Source: Zoogloea sp. (GTDB taxonomy: Bacteria > Pseudomonadota > Gammaproteobacteria > Burkholderiales > Rhodocyclaceae). Taken from it: a stretch of DNA of 42,373 nucleotides. The stretch spans positions 1 to 42,373 of the forward strand of contig NZ_JAOAUU010000116.1 of assembly GCF_030157465.1 (NCBI RefSeq), written 5' to 3'. Shown in pieces: positions 8,416-16,171 of the stretch. The position numbers and the translations under genes are program-made. Numbering within the stretch: position 1 is the first letter of the stretch; every line of letters starts with the position of its first letter. The notes beneath the pieces were generated by a model that was not told the origin of the DNA, did no database searches, and saw nothing but the letters and a program-made list of their open reading frames with translations.

Positions 8416-10450
8416 GCACATCGTCCGCACCCGTGCGGGCACCCTCAGCTATCTCGCCCCCGAAGGCGCACTGCACGACGCCGAAGCCGTCAACGAACTC
8501 GGCGCGGCCATCGAAAACTGCACCACCCGCCACGAGCTGCGCATCGTCCTCGACCTGGGCAAGGTATCGCTGCTATCCAGCCAGGCCCTGGCCCAGCTGC
8601 TGGCAGGCAGCGCACGCCTGGCCAGCCTCGGCGGCTGGCTGCGCCTCACCGCTCCCAACCCGCTGATCGGCGACATCCTGCTCGCCACCGGCCTCAACCG
8701 GCGCCTCGAGATATTCGACAGCGGCGGCCCCGACTCGCCCGCCCTGCCGGTCACCCCAGCGGCCAGCGGCCAGCGCCTCGGCGACATCCTGACCGAACGC
8801 GGCCTGGCCAAGCCCGAACAGCTCGCCGAAGCCGCCCGCCTGCAACGCCAGCTGGGCCTGCGCATCGGCCGCATCCTGGTCGAAAAGGGCTGGGTGCCCG
8901 AACACGAGTTGCTGCAGGCGCTCTCCACCCAGCTCGGCGTGCCCTACCTCGCCATGCGGGCGGGCCTGTTCGACCCGGCCATCTCCGAAGCCCTGCCCCA
9001 GGACATGGCGCGCCGCCTGGGCGTGCTGCCGATGTTCCGCATCGGCAACGAACTCACACTCGCCACCACCGACCCGCAATCCATGCCGGTCGCCGACGAG
9101 ATCGAGCGGGCCAGCGGCTGCCGCCTGCGCTGGGTGCTGGCCGCCGCCGAGGCCATCCAGAAGTGTCTCTTCGAGGCCTATTCCGGCTCGGCCTACGACC
9201 CCGACCTGATCGACGGCAACACCGTCGACCTCGAAGTCATCGAAAACGCCGGCATCGCAGGCGACACCACCACCATCGACGAAATGGCCGCCGGCAGCCC
9301 GGTGATCAACCTCGTCAATTCGATCATCCAGCGGGCCATCCACGACAACGCCAGCGACATCCACCTCGAGCTTTTCCGCACCAAGGCGCGGGTGCGCTTT
9401 CGCATCGACGGCGTGCTCTACGAAGTCATGAACCCCCGCGCCGATCTGTTCCCGGCGCTGGTTTCGAGGCTCAAGGTGATGGCCAACCTGGACATCGCCG
9501 AACGCCGCCTGCCCCAGGACGGCCGCATCCAGGTTTCCACCAAGGGCCGCACCGTCGACCTGCGCTTCTCGTCGCTGCCCGGCATCTACGGCGAAAAAGT
9601 CGTGCTGCGCGTGCTCGACAAGGGCAGCACGGTGCTCGACCTGCACCGCCTCGGCCTCGCCGAGGGCAACCTCGAACGCTTCCGGCGCCTGCTCGCCCGC
9701 AGCCACGGCCTGCTGCTGGTAACCGGCCCCACCGGCAGCGGCAAGACCACCACCCTCTACGGCGCCATCGACCACCTGCGCAGCATCGAAAAAAACATCG
9801 TCACCATCGAAGACCCGGTGGAATACCAGCTCGACATCATCAACCAGAACCAGGTGAACGAAGCCGTCGGGCTCACCTTCCCGCGCATCCTGCGCCACGT
9901 GCTGCGGCAGGATCCGGACATCATCATGGTCGGCGAGATCCGCGACCGCCAGACCGCCGAAATCGCCGTGCAGGCGGCCCTCACCGGCCACCTGGTGCTA
10001 TCCACGCTGCACACCAACGACGCCGTCGGCGCCGTGGCACGGCTGGTGGATATGGGCGTCGAGCCCTACCTGCTGTCGTCGGCGCTGATCGGCGTGATGG
10101 CCCAGCGCCTGGTGCGGCGCATCTGCCCCGAATGCCGCACCACCTCCATCGCGCCGCCCGAACTCGTCGAACGCTTTGGCTGGCAGGCCCGCGGGCAGGT
10201 GATGCTGGCCCGCGGACGCGGCTGTCGCAGCTGCTACGACAGCGGCTACAAGGGCCGCCTCGCCATTCACGAACTCATCGAGATCGACCGTCCGCTGCAA
10301 AGCCTGATCGTCGCCGAAGCCGGCTACGAAGCCCTCAGCGACCACGTGCGCCAGGGCCCCACGCCCGGCCTTTTCATCGACGGCATTGAGCGCGTGCTCG
10401 CCGGCCACACCACGCTGGAGGAAATCTCCCGCGTCGTCCTGCAAGACTAG
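8408..10450 (+). CDS. mshE: STAS-MshEN-GspE fusion: MshE-like pilus assembly ATPase with non-standard start
   Basis: Hexameric cytoplasmic ATPase powering pilin polymerisation. From the proposed start there are 680 residues. A STAS-like domain covers about 3-105, with a Ser pair (S57/S58) in SLLSSQAL near the usual phosphoacceptor site. Two MshEN motifs follow: RLGDILTERG... (123-146) and RIGRILVEKG... (152-175), separated by five residues (RQLGL). This is the 24-5-24 layout of c-di-GMP-binding MshEN domains. Then come Walker A GPTGSGKTTT (440-449), the Walker B region (DIIMVGEIRD) and a zinc tetracysteine (CPEC ... CRSC). The frame is open from 8288 but has no ATG, GTG or TTG until GTG 8894, which would delete STAS and half of MshEN. 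The best initiator is ATC at 8408, seven bases after GGGAG (8396-8400) and overlapping the HD-GYP stop by 8 bp. Start position is uncertain; the family is not. Confidence 0.88.
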   Translation: MSKHIVRTRAGTLSYLAPEGALHDAEAVNELGAAIENCTTRHELRIVLDLGKVSLLSSQALAQLLAGSARLASLGGWLRLTAPNPLIGDILLATGLNRRLEIFDSGGPDSPALPVTPAASGQRLGDILTERGLAKPEQLAEAARLQRQLGLRIGRILVEKGWVPEHELLQALSTQLGVPYLAMRAGLFDPAISEALPQDMARRLGVLPMFRIGNELTLATTDPQSMPVADEIERASGCRLRWVLAAAEAIQKCLFEAYSGSAYDPDLIDGNTVDLEVIENAGIAGDTTTIDEMAAGSPVINLVNSIIQRAIHDNASDIHLELFRTKARVRFRIDGVLYEVMNPRADLFPALVSRLKVMANLDIAERRLPQDGRIQVSTKGRTVDLRFSSLPGIYGEKVVLRVLDKGSTVLDLHRLGLAEGNLERFRRLLARSHGLLLVTGPTGSGKTTTLYGAIDHLRSIEKNIVTIEDPVEYQLDIINQNQVNEAVGLTFPRILRHVLRQDPDIIMVGEIRDRQTAEIAVQAALTGHLVLSTLHTNDAVGAVARLVDMGVEPYLLSSALIGVMAQRLVRRICPECRTTSIAPPELVERFGWQARGQVMLARGRGCRSCYDSGYKGRLAIHELIEIDRPLQSLIVAEAGYEALSDHVRQGPTPGLFIDGIERVLAGHTTLEEISRVVLQD

Positions 10451-10455
10451 GCGCC

Positions 10456-11580
10456 ATGGCCATCGAACTCGACACCGGCAACGACAGCCCCACCGGCCAG
10501 GCGGCCCGGGCCAGCGCAAAGCCCCCGCTCTTCCCGTGGCTGCAGCGCATCCAGGTGGCCGACCGCATCGCGTTCACCGAACAGCTCGCGCTGCTGCTCG
10601 AAACCGGCGTACCGCTGCACACCGCCCTCCAGGAACTCCAGGCCCAGTCGCGCCGCCCGCCGGTCAAGGCCCTGCTGGGCGAACTGCGCAACGACATCCT
10701 CGACGGCAAGCCCCTGTCCCAGGCCCTCGCCCGCCAGCCGGAAATGTTTCCGACCACCTACAGCCACCTCGTGGCGGCCGCCGAGGAAGGCGGCTTTCTG
10801 CCCGAAGTGCTCGAACAGCTCAAGGATCTCGACGAAAAGGCCCAGACCCTGCGCGTCGCGCTGGTTTCGGCCCTCACCTATCCCATAGTGCTGCTCGGGC
10901 TCTCGCTGGTCGTCGTCACCTTCATCCTGCTGTGGGTGTTTCCGCGCTTTGCCGAACTCTTCGCCTCCATCCACGACCGCCTGCCCTTCACCACCCTCAT
11001 CCTCATGGCGCTGAGTGATTTCCTGCGCCAGTACTGGCCCTTTGTGATTGCCGGCCTCGGCCTGCTCGCCCTGGCCGCCCGGCGGCTGGTCGCCTCCACC
11101 GACGGCCGCGCCGCGCTCGAACGGGCGCTAATGGCCACGCCGCTCATCGGCGGCCTCGTCATGCGCATCCACATGGTGCGGGTGTTCCGCATCCTGGCCC
11201 TCTCGCTGACCCACGGCGTGCCGCTGCTCAAGGCCCTCGCCGCCGCCCGCGAAATCGCCTCCACCGCCGCCCTGCGCGACGCCATGGAACGCATGCAGGC
11301 CAGTGTCGAAGAAGGCCGGGGACTCTCCGCGGCCCTTGCCGACACCGAGTTCATTCCACCACTGGCGCGGGAAATGCTCAGCACGGGCGAGCGCAGCGGC
11401 CACCTCGCCAAGGTGCTCGACCGTCTCGCCGGGCACTACCAGACCAAGCTCGAACAACAGCTCGCCACCCTCGCCAAGATCGTCGAGCCGGTGATGCTGC
11501 TGTTCATGGGCGGACTCGTCGCAATGATTGTCAGCGCGCTGATCCTGCCTATCTTCAAGCTCTCGGCCGCCGTCCATTAA
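10456..11580 (+). CDS. mshG: Pilus assembly platform protein (GspF/MshG-like)
   Basis: A 374-residue polytopic inner-membrane protein with the duplicated GspF layout. The first cytoplasmic T2SSF domain (about 38-160) includes FTEQLALLLETGVPLHTALQ. A hydrophobic segment lies at about 137-160, two at about 185-215, and the second domain (about 235-360) includes RVFRILALSLTHGVPLLKAL and MLSTGERSGHLAKVL. The C-terminal helix is VMLLFMGGLVAMIVSALILPIF. In the family it links the ATPase to the growing pseudopilus. It starts 5 bp after the ATPase stop, in the canonical mshE-mshG order. Length is typical. Confidence 0.92.
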   Translation: MAIELDTGNDSPTGQAARASAKPPLFPWLQRIQVADRIAFTEQLALLLETGVPLHTALQELQAQSRRPPVKALLGELRNDILDGKPLSQALARQPEMFPTTYSHLVAAAEEGGFLPEVLEQLKDLDEKAQTLRVALVSALTYPIVLLGLSLVVVTFILLWVFPRFAELFASIHDRLPFTTLILMALSDFLRQYWPFVIAGLGLLALAARRLVASTDGRAALERALMATPLIGGLVMRIHMVRVFRILALSLTHGVPLLKALAAAREIASTAALRDAMERMQASVEEGRGLSAALADTEFIPPLAREMLSTGERSGHLAKVLDRLAGHYQTKLEQQLATLAKIVEPVMLLFMGGLVAMIVSALILPIFKLSAAVH

Positions 11581-11719
11581 CCCGAGTGGAATGCGACTTT
11601 ATGCATATACCCGGCGACAAAAAAGCTCAACTTTCCACCCGCAAGGCCGTAAGCACCTCCAGAGCCCCACATACGGGATGGGGCAGTCGTGTTTGCCACG
11701 TTTATAACCGGAGTCTGCA
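11581..11719. promoter_or_regulatory. Leader region before the major pilin gene, with hairpins
   Basis: This 139-bp gap is by far the largest between genes inside the pilus run, so it is the likeliest place for an internal promoter or an mRNA element. It has AAAG/CTTT around 11626-11637 and the stronger hairpin GCCCCA (11664-11669) / TGGGGC (11679-11684). An A/T-rich GTTTATAACC follows just before the GGAG at 11710-11713 that serves the pilin ATG. TATAAC could be a -10 element. No known riboswitch or sigma-54 site was matched. Confidence 0.4.
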
Positions 11720-12235
11720 ATGAAGATCCGCCACCCCAGCCTGCAAAAAGGCTTCACCCTCGTTGAACTGCTGATCGTCGTGGTCATTCTCGGCGTGCTC
11801 GCCGCCATCGCCATTCCGCAGTTCTCGGCCTCCACCGACGACAGCAAGGTTGCCGCCCTCGACTCGACCCTGAGCAACCTGCGCACCGCCATCGAACTCT
11901 ATTACCAGCAACACGGCCACTACCCGAGCTCCGTGGCGGCCGGCGGCTCTTTCGGCGCCATCAACACCGAAGCGGCCTTTCGCGATCAGCTTGTGAACTA
12001 CACCAGCGCCGCCGGCGCGGCCAGCGTGACCAAGGACGCCACCTACAAGTACGGCCCCTACCTCAAGAAAAGCACCATCCCGGCCGACCCGATCACCAAC
12101 TCGACCGCCGTCGTCGTCGTTACCGCCGGCACCCTCGGCCTGACCACCACCGACACCACCGGCGGCTGGAAATTCGACAACAAGACCGGCCAGCTGATCA
12201 ACAACAACACCACCAACAGCTACCACACCCGCTAA
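11720..12235 (+). CDS. mshA: Major type IV pilin / pseudopilin (MshA-like)
   Basis: A 171-residue prepilin. An 11-residue basic leader ends in QKG, followed by FTLVELLIVVVILGVLAAIAIPQF. This is the class III signal, cleaved before F by a prepilin peptidase, with Glu at mature position 5. Behind the helix is a GspG-like conserved region (STLSNLRTAIELYYQQHGHYPSS) and a C-terminal stretch with YGPYLKK, FPADP-like IPADPITNS and GGWKFDNKTGQ. It has a strong GGAG ribosome-binding site and its own upstream leader. By position (after mshE-mshG) and prepilin type, it is most likely the main fibre subunit. No cysteine pair was seen in the mature protein, so it lacks a disulfide-bonded D-region. Confidence 0.85.
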   Translation: MKIRHPSLQKGFTLVELLIVVVILGVLAAIAIPQFSASTDDSKVAALDSTLSNLRTAIELYYQQHGHYPSSVAAGGSFGAINTEAAFRDQLVNYTSAAGAASVTKDATYKYGPYLKKSTIPADPITNSTAVVVVTAGTLGLTTTDTTGGWKFDNKTGQLINNNTTNSYHTR

Positions 12236-12245
12236 AGCGGCCACC

Positions 12246-12818
12246 GTGGCCTGGCCAGGCACCCCGCCGGCGCGCCGCTGTGGCGGGGTCAGCCTGCTTG
12301 AGCTCCTGATCGCCGTAGGGGTGCTGAGCCTGCTCGCCGCCACGACCGTGCCGCTCGTCAGCCGGAGCAGCCACCCGACCCAGGCCACCGAGGGCGCCGA
12401 ACGCGTAGCCGCGGCGCTGCGCCTGGCCCGCGACGAAAGCCTGCGCACCGCCAGCCCCCACGGGGTCGCCTTCACGCCCGGCACGGCCAGCGACACCCTC
12501 AAGGTGTACGTGCTCAACACCGCCAGCCCGCCCGTGCCCCAATACACCGTGCGCAATCCCCTGTCCCGCCAGCTCTACGTCGAAACCCTCGGCGCCGGCA
12601 GCCGCCTTGCCGACGCCCGGCTCCAAGCCCAGCCCGTCGTCACGGGCGCCGGCAACACCACGGCCCTCAGCTTCAGCGCCGACGGCGCGCCGGCCATCAC
12701 CCAGGGCTCAGGCCTGCTGAGGCTATCCGGCGCCAGCGCGCGGGTCCGCGTCACGGCCGGCGCGCACATCCGCGACGTGCTGGTGGCGGTCGAAACCGGC
12801 CGCATCACCATTCAGTAG
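12246..12818 (+). CDS. Minor pilin, GspH/FimT-like (MshC position)
   Basis: A 190-residue prepilin-like protein using a GTG start at 12246, 10 bp after the previous stop. After a 16-residue leader ending RCGG come VSLLELLIAVGVLSLLAATTV, with Glu at position +5. The next segment (AERVAAALRLARDESLRTASPHGVAF) is the conserved helix of GspH/FimT minor pilins. The rest is beta-rich, ending DVLVAVETGRITIQ. Minor pilins of this class prime or cap the fibre. Placement matches mshC in MSHA-type loci. Confidence 0.82.
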   Translation: MAWPGTPPARRCGGVSLLELLIAVGVLSLLAATTVPLVSRSSHPTQATEGAERVAAALRLARDESLRTASPHGVAFTPGTASDTLKVYVLNTASPPVPQYTVRNPLSRQLYVETLGAGSRLADARLQAQPVVTGAGNTTALSFSADGAPAITQGSGLLRLSGASARVRVTAGAHIRDVLVAVETGRITIQ

Positions 12819-12820
12819 CC

Positions 12821-13234
12821 ATGCCTCGCCAGCGCGGATTCGGCTACATCGAAGCCCTCGTGGCCGTTGCGCTGCTGGCCGTCGCCCTCATCCCGGCCCT
12901 CGAAGCCCTCACCAACGTCACCCGCAACGCCCCCGGCGCCGACCAGGACGACGCCCTGTGGATGGCCGTTTCCAGCAAGCTCAATGAAGTCAGCGGCACC
13001 CGCTTCGACAGCCTCGACTTTTACGCCGGCGCGGCCGGCAGCCCGACCACCGCCAGCAGCCTGTCCGACGCCTCGGGCACCAGCCCGCGGGTGCTCGTCT
13101 ATCTCAGCCGCTACGACGGCGACAATGCCGACGGCGACAACAACGCTTTCACCGGCACCGATGCCGACCTGATCTGGATTCGCGCCGCCATTGCCGACAC
13201 CCCGGTCGAAATGAGCACCCTGGTCACCCGATGA
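12821..13234 (+). CDS. Minor pilin, PilV/GspI-like (MshD position)
   Basis: A 137-residue prepilin-like protein starting 2 bp after the preceding stop. Its very short leader MPRQRG is followed by FGYIEALVAVALLAVALIPALEAL: the N-terminal type IV pilin helix with Glu at +5 and a proline kink. The C-terminal part has Asp/Asn-rich sequence (YDGDNADGDNNAF) of the kind repeated in the next gene. Its stop overlaps the ATG of that gene by 4 bp. The family role is a minor subunit of the fibre tip or priming complex. Assignment rests on the helix and position. Confidence 0.78.
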   Translation: MPRQRGFGYIEALVAVALLAVALIPALEALTNVTRNAPGADQDDALWMAVSSKLNEVSGTRFDSLDFYAGAAGSPTTASSLSDASGTSPRVLVYLSRYDGDNADGDNNAFTGTDADLIWIRAAIADTPVEMSTLVTR

Positions 13235-13953
13235 AGCGCCAGCGGGGCATTGCCCTGGCCGAACTCCTGGTTGCCGCTGCGATTGCCGCCCTAGTGATGA
13301 CGGCCCTGGCCGGCGTGCTCGGCAGCGTCCGGCAGGCCGATACGCAATTCTCGGAGCGCGCCCTGCTCCAGCGCGATGCCCGCCTGGCCCTTGAGCGCAT
13401 CGCCGTGATGGTCGAGGGCAGCCGCAGCCTGCTGGTCCCCCTCGAAGTCACCACCAACAGCCGCAACGTGCTCGCCGTCAGCCTGCCGCCCACCGTCGAC
13501 CGCAACGGCGACGGCTATGCCGACGCCGACAACAACAAAAACGGCAGCGTGGACGACGACATCTCCACCGACTACACCAACGACGGCGCCCCCGGCATCA
13601 AGGGCATCGACGACGACGGCGACGGCACCATCGACAACGGCAGCACCAGCGACAACGACGAAAACGGCAGCATCGCCACGCCCGTCGGCGCCGGCACGGG
13701 CACCGACTGGATCGATGCCGTGGTGTACCGCGTCAGCGGCACGCAACTGCTCGAACGCCTGCCCAACCTCAACCCGGCCAGCGGCGCCGACTACACCGAG
13801 CGCCCCATCGCCGACAACGTCAGCGCCTTCACCGTCACCCGCGTCGGCACCGGCAACCGGAGCACCCGCGAAGTGCTCGTCCAGCTCGACCTCGCCGGCC
13901 CCGGCGGTGAAACCGGCACCTGGACGCGCCGCCTGCGTCTGGGAACGCGATGA
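13231..13953 (+). CDS. Minor pilin, PilW/GspJ-like with acidic calcium-loop-like repeat (MshO position)
   Basis: A 240-residue prepilin-like protein. MKRQRG precedes IALAELLVAAAIAALVMTAL (Glu at +5), then FSERALLQRDARLALERIAVMV, the GspJ/PilW helix. Residues about 90-147 are an unusual insert packed with Asp/Asn/Gly: DRNGDGYADADNN, NKNGSVDDD, GIDDDGDGTIDNG, DNDENGS. These resemble the Dx[DN]xDGxxD loops of thrombospondin type 3 and dockerin repeats, which bind calcium. The tail returns to GspJ-like sequence (DNVSAFTVTRVG ... WTRRLRLGTR). It overlaps both neighbours by 4 bp. Calcium binding is inferred, not shown. Confidence 0.8.
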   Translation: MKRQRGIALAELLVAAAIAALVMTALAGVLGSVRQADTQFSERALLQRDARLALERIAVMVEGSRSLLVPLEVTTNSRNVLAVSLPPTVDRNGDGYADADNNKNGSVDDDISTDYTNDGAPGIKGIDDDGDGTIDNGSTSDNDENGSIATPVGAGTGTDWIDAVVYRVSGTQLLERLPNLNPASGADYTERPIADNVSAFTVTRVGTGNRSTREVLVQLDLAGPGGETGTWTRRLRLGTR

Positions 13954-16127
13954 GCACGCACCGCAGGCACGCCGGCTTCCTGCTGCTGCCCGTCAGCCTG
14001 CTGCTGGCCGTTATCGGCGCCCTCAGCTACGCCCTCGTCCAGGACATCGGCAGCGCCAGCCGACCCGCCGCGCGGGAAGCCGAACGCGCCCGCCAGCTTG
14101 CCGAGGCCGGTATTGCCCACGCCACCTGGAAGCTCAACCAGCTCACCACCTGCAGCAACTACGTCAGTTTGCCCGCCACGTCCCTGGGCAGTGACCAGTA
14201 CCAGGTCACCGTCAGCCCCAGCTCCGGCTCGCCGGTCACCCTCACGGCGACCGCCACCCTGGCCAGCGGTCTTGCCGGCTCCAGCGCCACGCTCAAGCGG
14301 CAGGTCTACAAGACCAGCGGCAACACGCTCACCTACACCGTAAAGACCGACACTGCCGGCAGCGACACCACCCTCAACGCCGCCACCCCGGACAAAAACT
14401 ACGGCGGAAGCGTAACCATGGGCCTCACGCAGAACGCCGAGTACCCGCTGCTGCGCTTCGACCTCTCTAGCCTCCCGGTCGGCAGCCGCATCGTCGACGC
14501 CAAACTGACCCTCTACCGCGTCAGTGCCGGCAGCTTCAGCCTTTCCCTGCGCACCGTCGAAGCCCTGCGAGTGCTCGAACGGTGGGTGGAGGGCACCAAA
14601 AGCGGCTCGACGAGCGCCGACGGTGCCACCTGGCAAACCTACGACGGCGTGCACGCCTGGCAGGTCGCAGGCGCCACGGTCGAATCCATCAGCGCCCTCG
14701 ACACCGCGCACTACCACGCCTACCTGTCGCCCAACCCGATCGAATGGAGCATCACCAACCTGGTCCAGGGCTGGGTCGATGGGCGCTACCCCAACTACGG
14801 CCTGCTGCTGCGCCCCACGAACGACGTCAGCAGCGAAACCTTCGCCACGGCCGAAGGCACCAACAGCGCCCAGGTGCCCAAACTCGTCATCAAGTACATC
14901 GCCCCCTGCGGCGCCATCAATCCGCCCTCGGACGGAATCAGCGGCCGCATCGCCTGGTGGAAGTTCAACGAAAGCACCGGCACCACGGCCTCCGACGCCG
15001 TGGCCGGCCACGCAGGCAGCGTCACCAACGGCACCTGGAGCCCCGCCGGCGGCGTCTCGGGCGGCGCGCTGGCCTTCAACAGCGCCGGCAAGGTGTCCGT
15101 CACCCACACCGCCGACCTCTCGCAGACCGGCGATTTCAGCCTCGCCGCGTGGGTCAACATGAGCAACCAGAACGGCAAGCGCCCGGTGCTCTACAAGGGC
15201 ACCAACACCAACGAGGCCAACTACGCCTTCGGCGCCCGCGACGGCAACCTCTATTTCGAATACTTCAGCAGCGCCAGCAACAGCTGGCAAACCTTCACCA
15301 CCAGCGGCCTCAACCTGCGCCCCGGCACCTATTACCACTTTGCCGTCACCTACAAGGCCAGCACCCGCACGATCAGGTTCTACCTCGACGGCATCCAGGT
15401 CGGAAGCGCCACCGCCAGCTTCGGCAACACCCCGCAGGCCAACACCCGCAACCTGCTGATCGGCTCCACGCCCTACAACGAAAGCTTCCTCGGCCGCATC
15501 GACGACGTGCAGATCATCGCAGCCAACCTCGATGTCGCCGGCATCGCCACCGTAATGGGCGCCCGCGTGAACACGGCCGCCGCCGATGCGCAGATCTCCA
15601 GCGAACTCTTCGCCACGGGCAACAACTACGGCACCACCACCACGCTGATCGTCCAGAACCCCGCGGACATCCGCAGCCTCGTCCGCTTCGATCTATCCGG
15701 CATCCCCGCCGGCACCCCCGTCAAGCGCGCCATCCTGTCCTTCCACATCGAAAGCGCAAACGTCGTTCTCAACCTCAAGGCCAATGCCTACCCCCTCAAG
15801 GAAAGCTGGGTCGAGGGCACCCAGAACGGCAGCGCCTCGACATCCGGCGTCACCTGGGCCAAGCGCCAGACCAGCCCGAACCTGAACTGGACCAACCAGG
15901 GCGGCACTTACGACAACGTGATTGCCGGCATCCTCAACCTTCCCCTTCTGCCCGGCACCCAGCGCTACTACGAGATGGATATCACCCCCACCGTGCAGGA
16001 ATGGGTCGATGGCGTACGGGCCAACCAGGGGCTGCTCCTGCTGATGGGCATCGGCCTCGACAGCGTGCGCATCCACAGCCGCGAAAACCTGCGCCAGGAA
16101 CCGCGCCTGCTCATCGGCACCCAATAA
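13950..16127 (+). CDS. Giant pilin-like adhesin: DNRLRE-LamG-DNRLRE protein (MshP/MshQ-like)
   Basis: A 725-residue protein. The N-terminus is pilin-like: RRHAG then FLLLPVSLLLAVIGALSYAL, with Pro rather than Glu at position +5, as in tip subunits such as GspK. A helical AAREAERARQLAEAGIAHATWKL segment of PilX/GspK style follows. Next is a DNRLRE-like domain (about 130-320) with YPLLRFDLSSLP, ERWVEGT and PNYGLLLRPT. A LamG/concanavalin-like domain follows (about 330-535) with IAWWKFNESTG, FSLAAWVNM, YYHFAVTY and IRFYLDGIQVG. A second DNRLRE domain (about 540-725) has SLVRFDLSGIP, ESWVEGTQ and NQGLLLLMG. In MSHA loci MshP is pilin-like and MshQ carries the LamG-type module; here they seem fused. 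A surface or tip adhesin binding glycans is the likely role. Confidence 0.85.
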   Translation: MSTHRRHAGFLLLPVSLLLAVIGALSYALVQDIGSASRPAAREAERARQLAEAGIAHATWKLNQLTTCSNYVSLPATSLGSDQYQVTVSPSSGSPVTLTATATLASGLAGSSATLKRQVYKTSGNTLTYTVKTDTAGSDTTLNAATPDKNYGGSVTMGLTQNAEYPLLRFDLSSLPVGSRIVDAKLTLYRVSAGSFSLSLRTVEALRVLERWVEGTKSGSTSADGATWQTYDGVHAWQVAGATVESISALDTAHYHAYLSPNPIEWSITNLVQGWVDGRYPNYGLLLRPTNDVSSETFATAEGTNSAQVPKLVIKYIAPCGAINPPSDGISGRIAWWKFNESTGTTASDAVAGHAGSVTNGTWSPAGGVSGGALAFNSAGKVSVTHTADLSQTGDFSLAAWVNMSNQNGKRPVLYKGTNTNEANYAFGARDGNLYFEYFSSASNSWQTFTTSGLNLRPGTYYHFAVTYKASTRTIRFYLDGIQVGSATASFGNTPQANTRNLLIGSTPYNESFLGRIDDVQIIAANLDVAGIATVMGARVNTAAADAQISSELFATGNNYGTTTTLIVQNPADIRSLVRFDLSGIPAGTPVKRAILSFHIESANVVLNLKANAYPLKESWVEGTQNGSASTSGVTWAKRQTSPNLNWTNQGGTYDNVIAGILNLPLLPGTQRYYEMDITPTVQEWVDGVRANQGLLLLMGIGLDSVRIHSRENLRQEPRLLIGTQ

Positions 16128-16171
16128 GGGCGCGGCCCGTCTTCCTCAAGAAAACCCCCTTATCAGCCGAT

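Noticed and set aside
8894-10450. ATPase starting at GTG 8894
   Set aside because: This start would cut the second MshEN motif and discard the first one and the STAS domain, which are clearly coding. There is no ribosome-binding site before it.
11679-11699. Sigma-54 promoter before the major pilin
   Set aside because: TGGGGC ... TTTGCC looks similar, but the GG and GC are separated by 11 bases, not the required 10.
11600-11700. GEMM (c-di-GMP-I) riboswitch in the pilin leader
   Set aside because: CCCGCAAGGCC and GACAAA loosely recall GACGCAAAGCC and GGCAAACC. The GNRA loop stem, the spacing and the P3 receptor could not be aligned.
14582-16120. Second frame through the DNRLRE-LamG gene extending into the PilM-like gene
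   Set aside because: Arg/His/Gln-rich alternate frame. Only its last part from 16172 is the real PilM-like gene.
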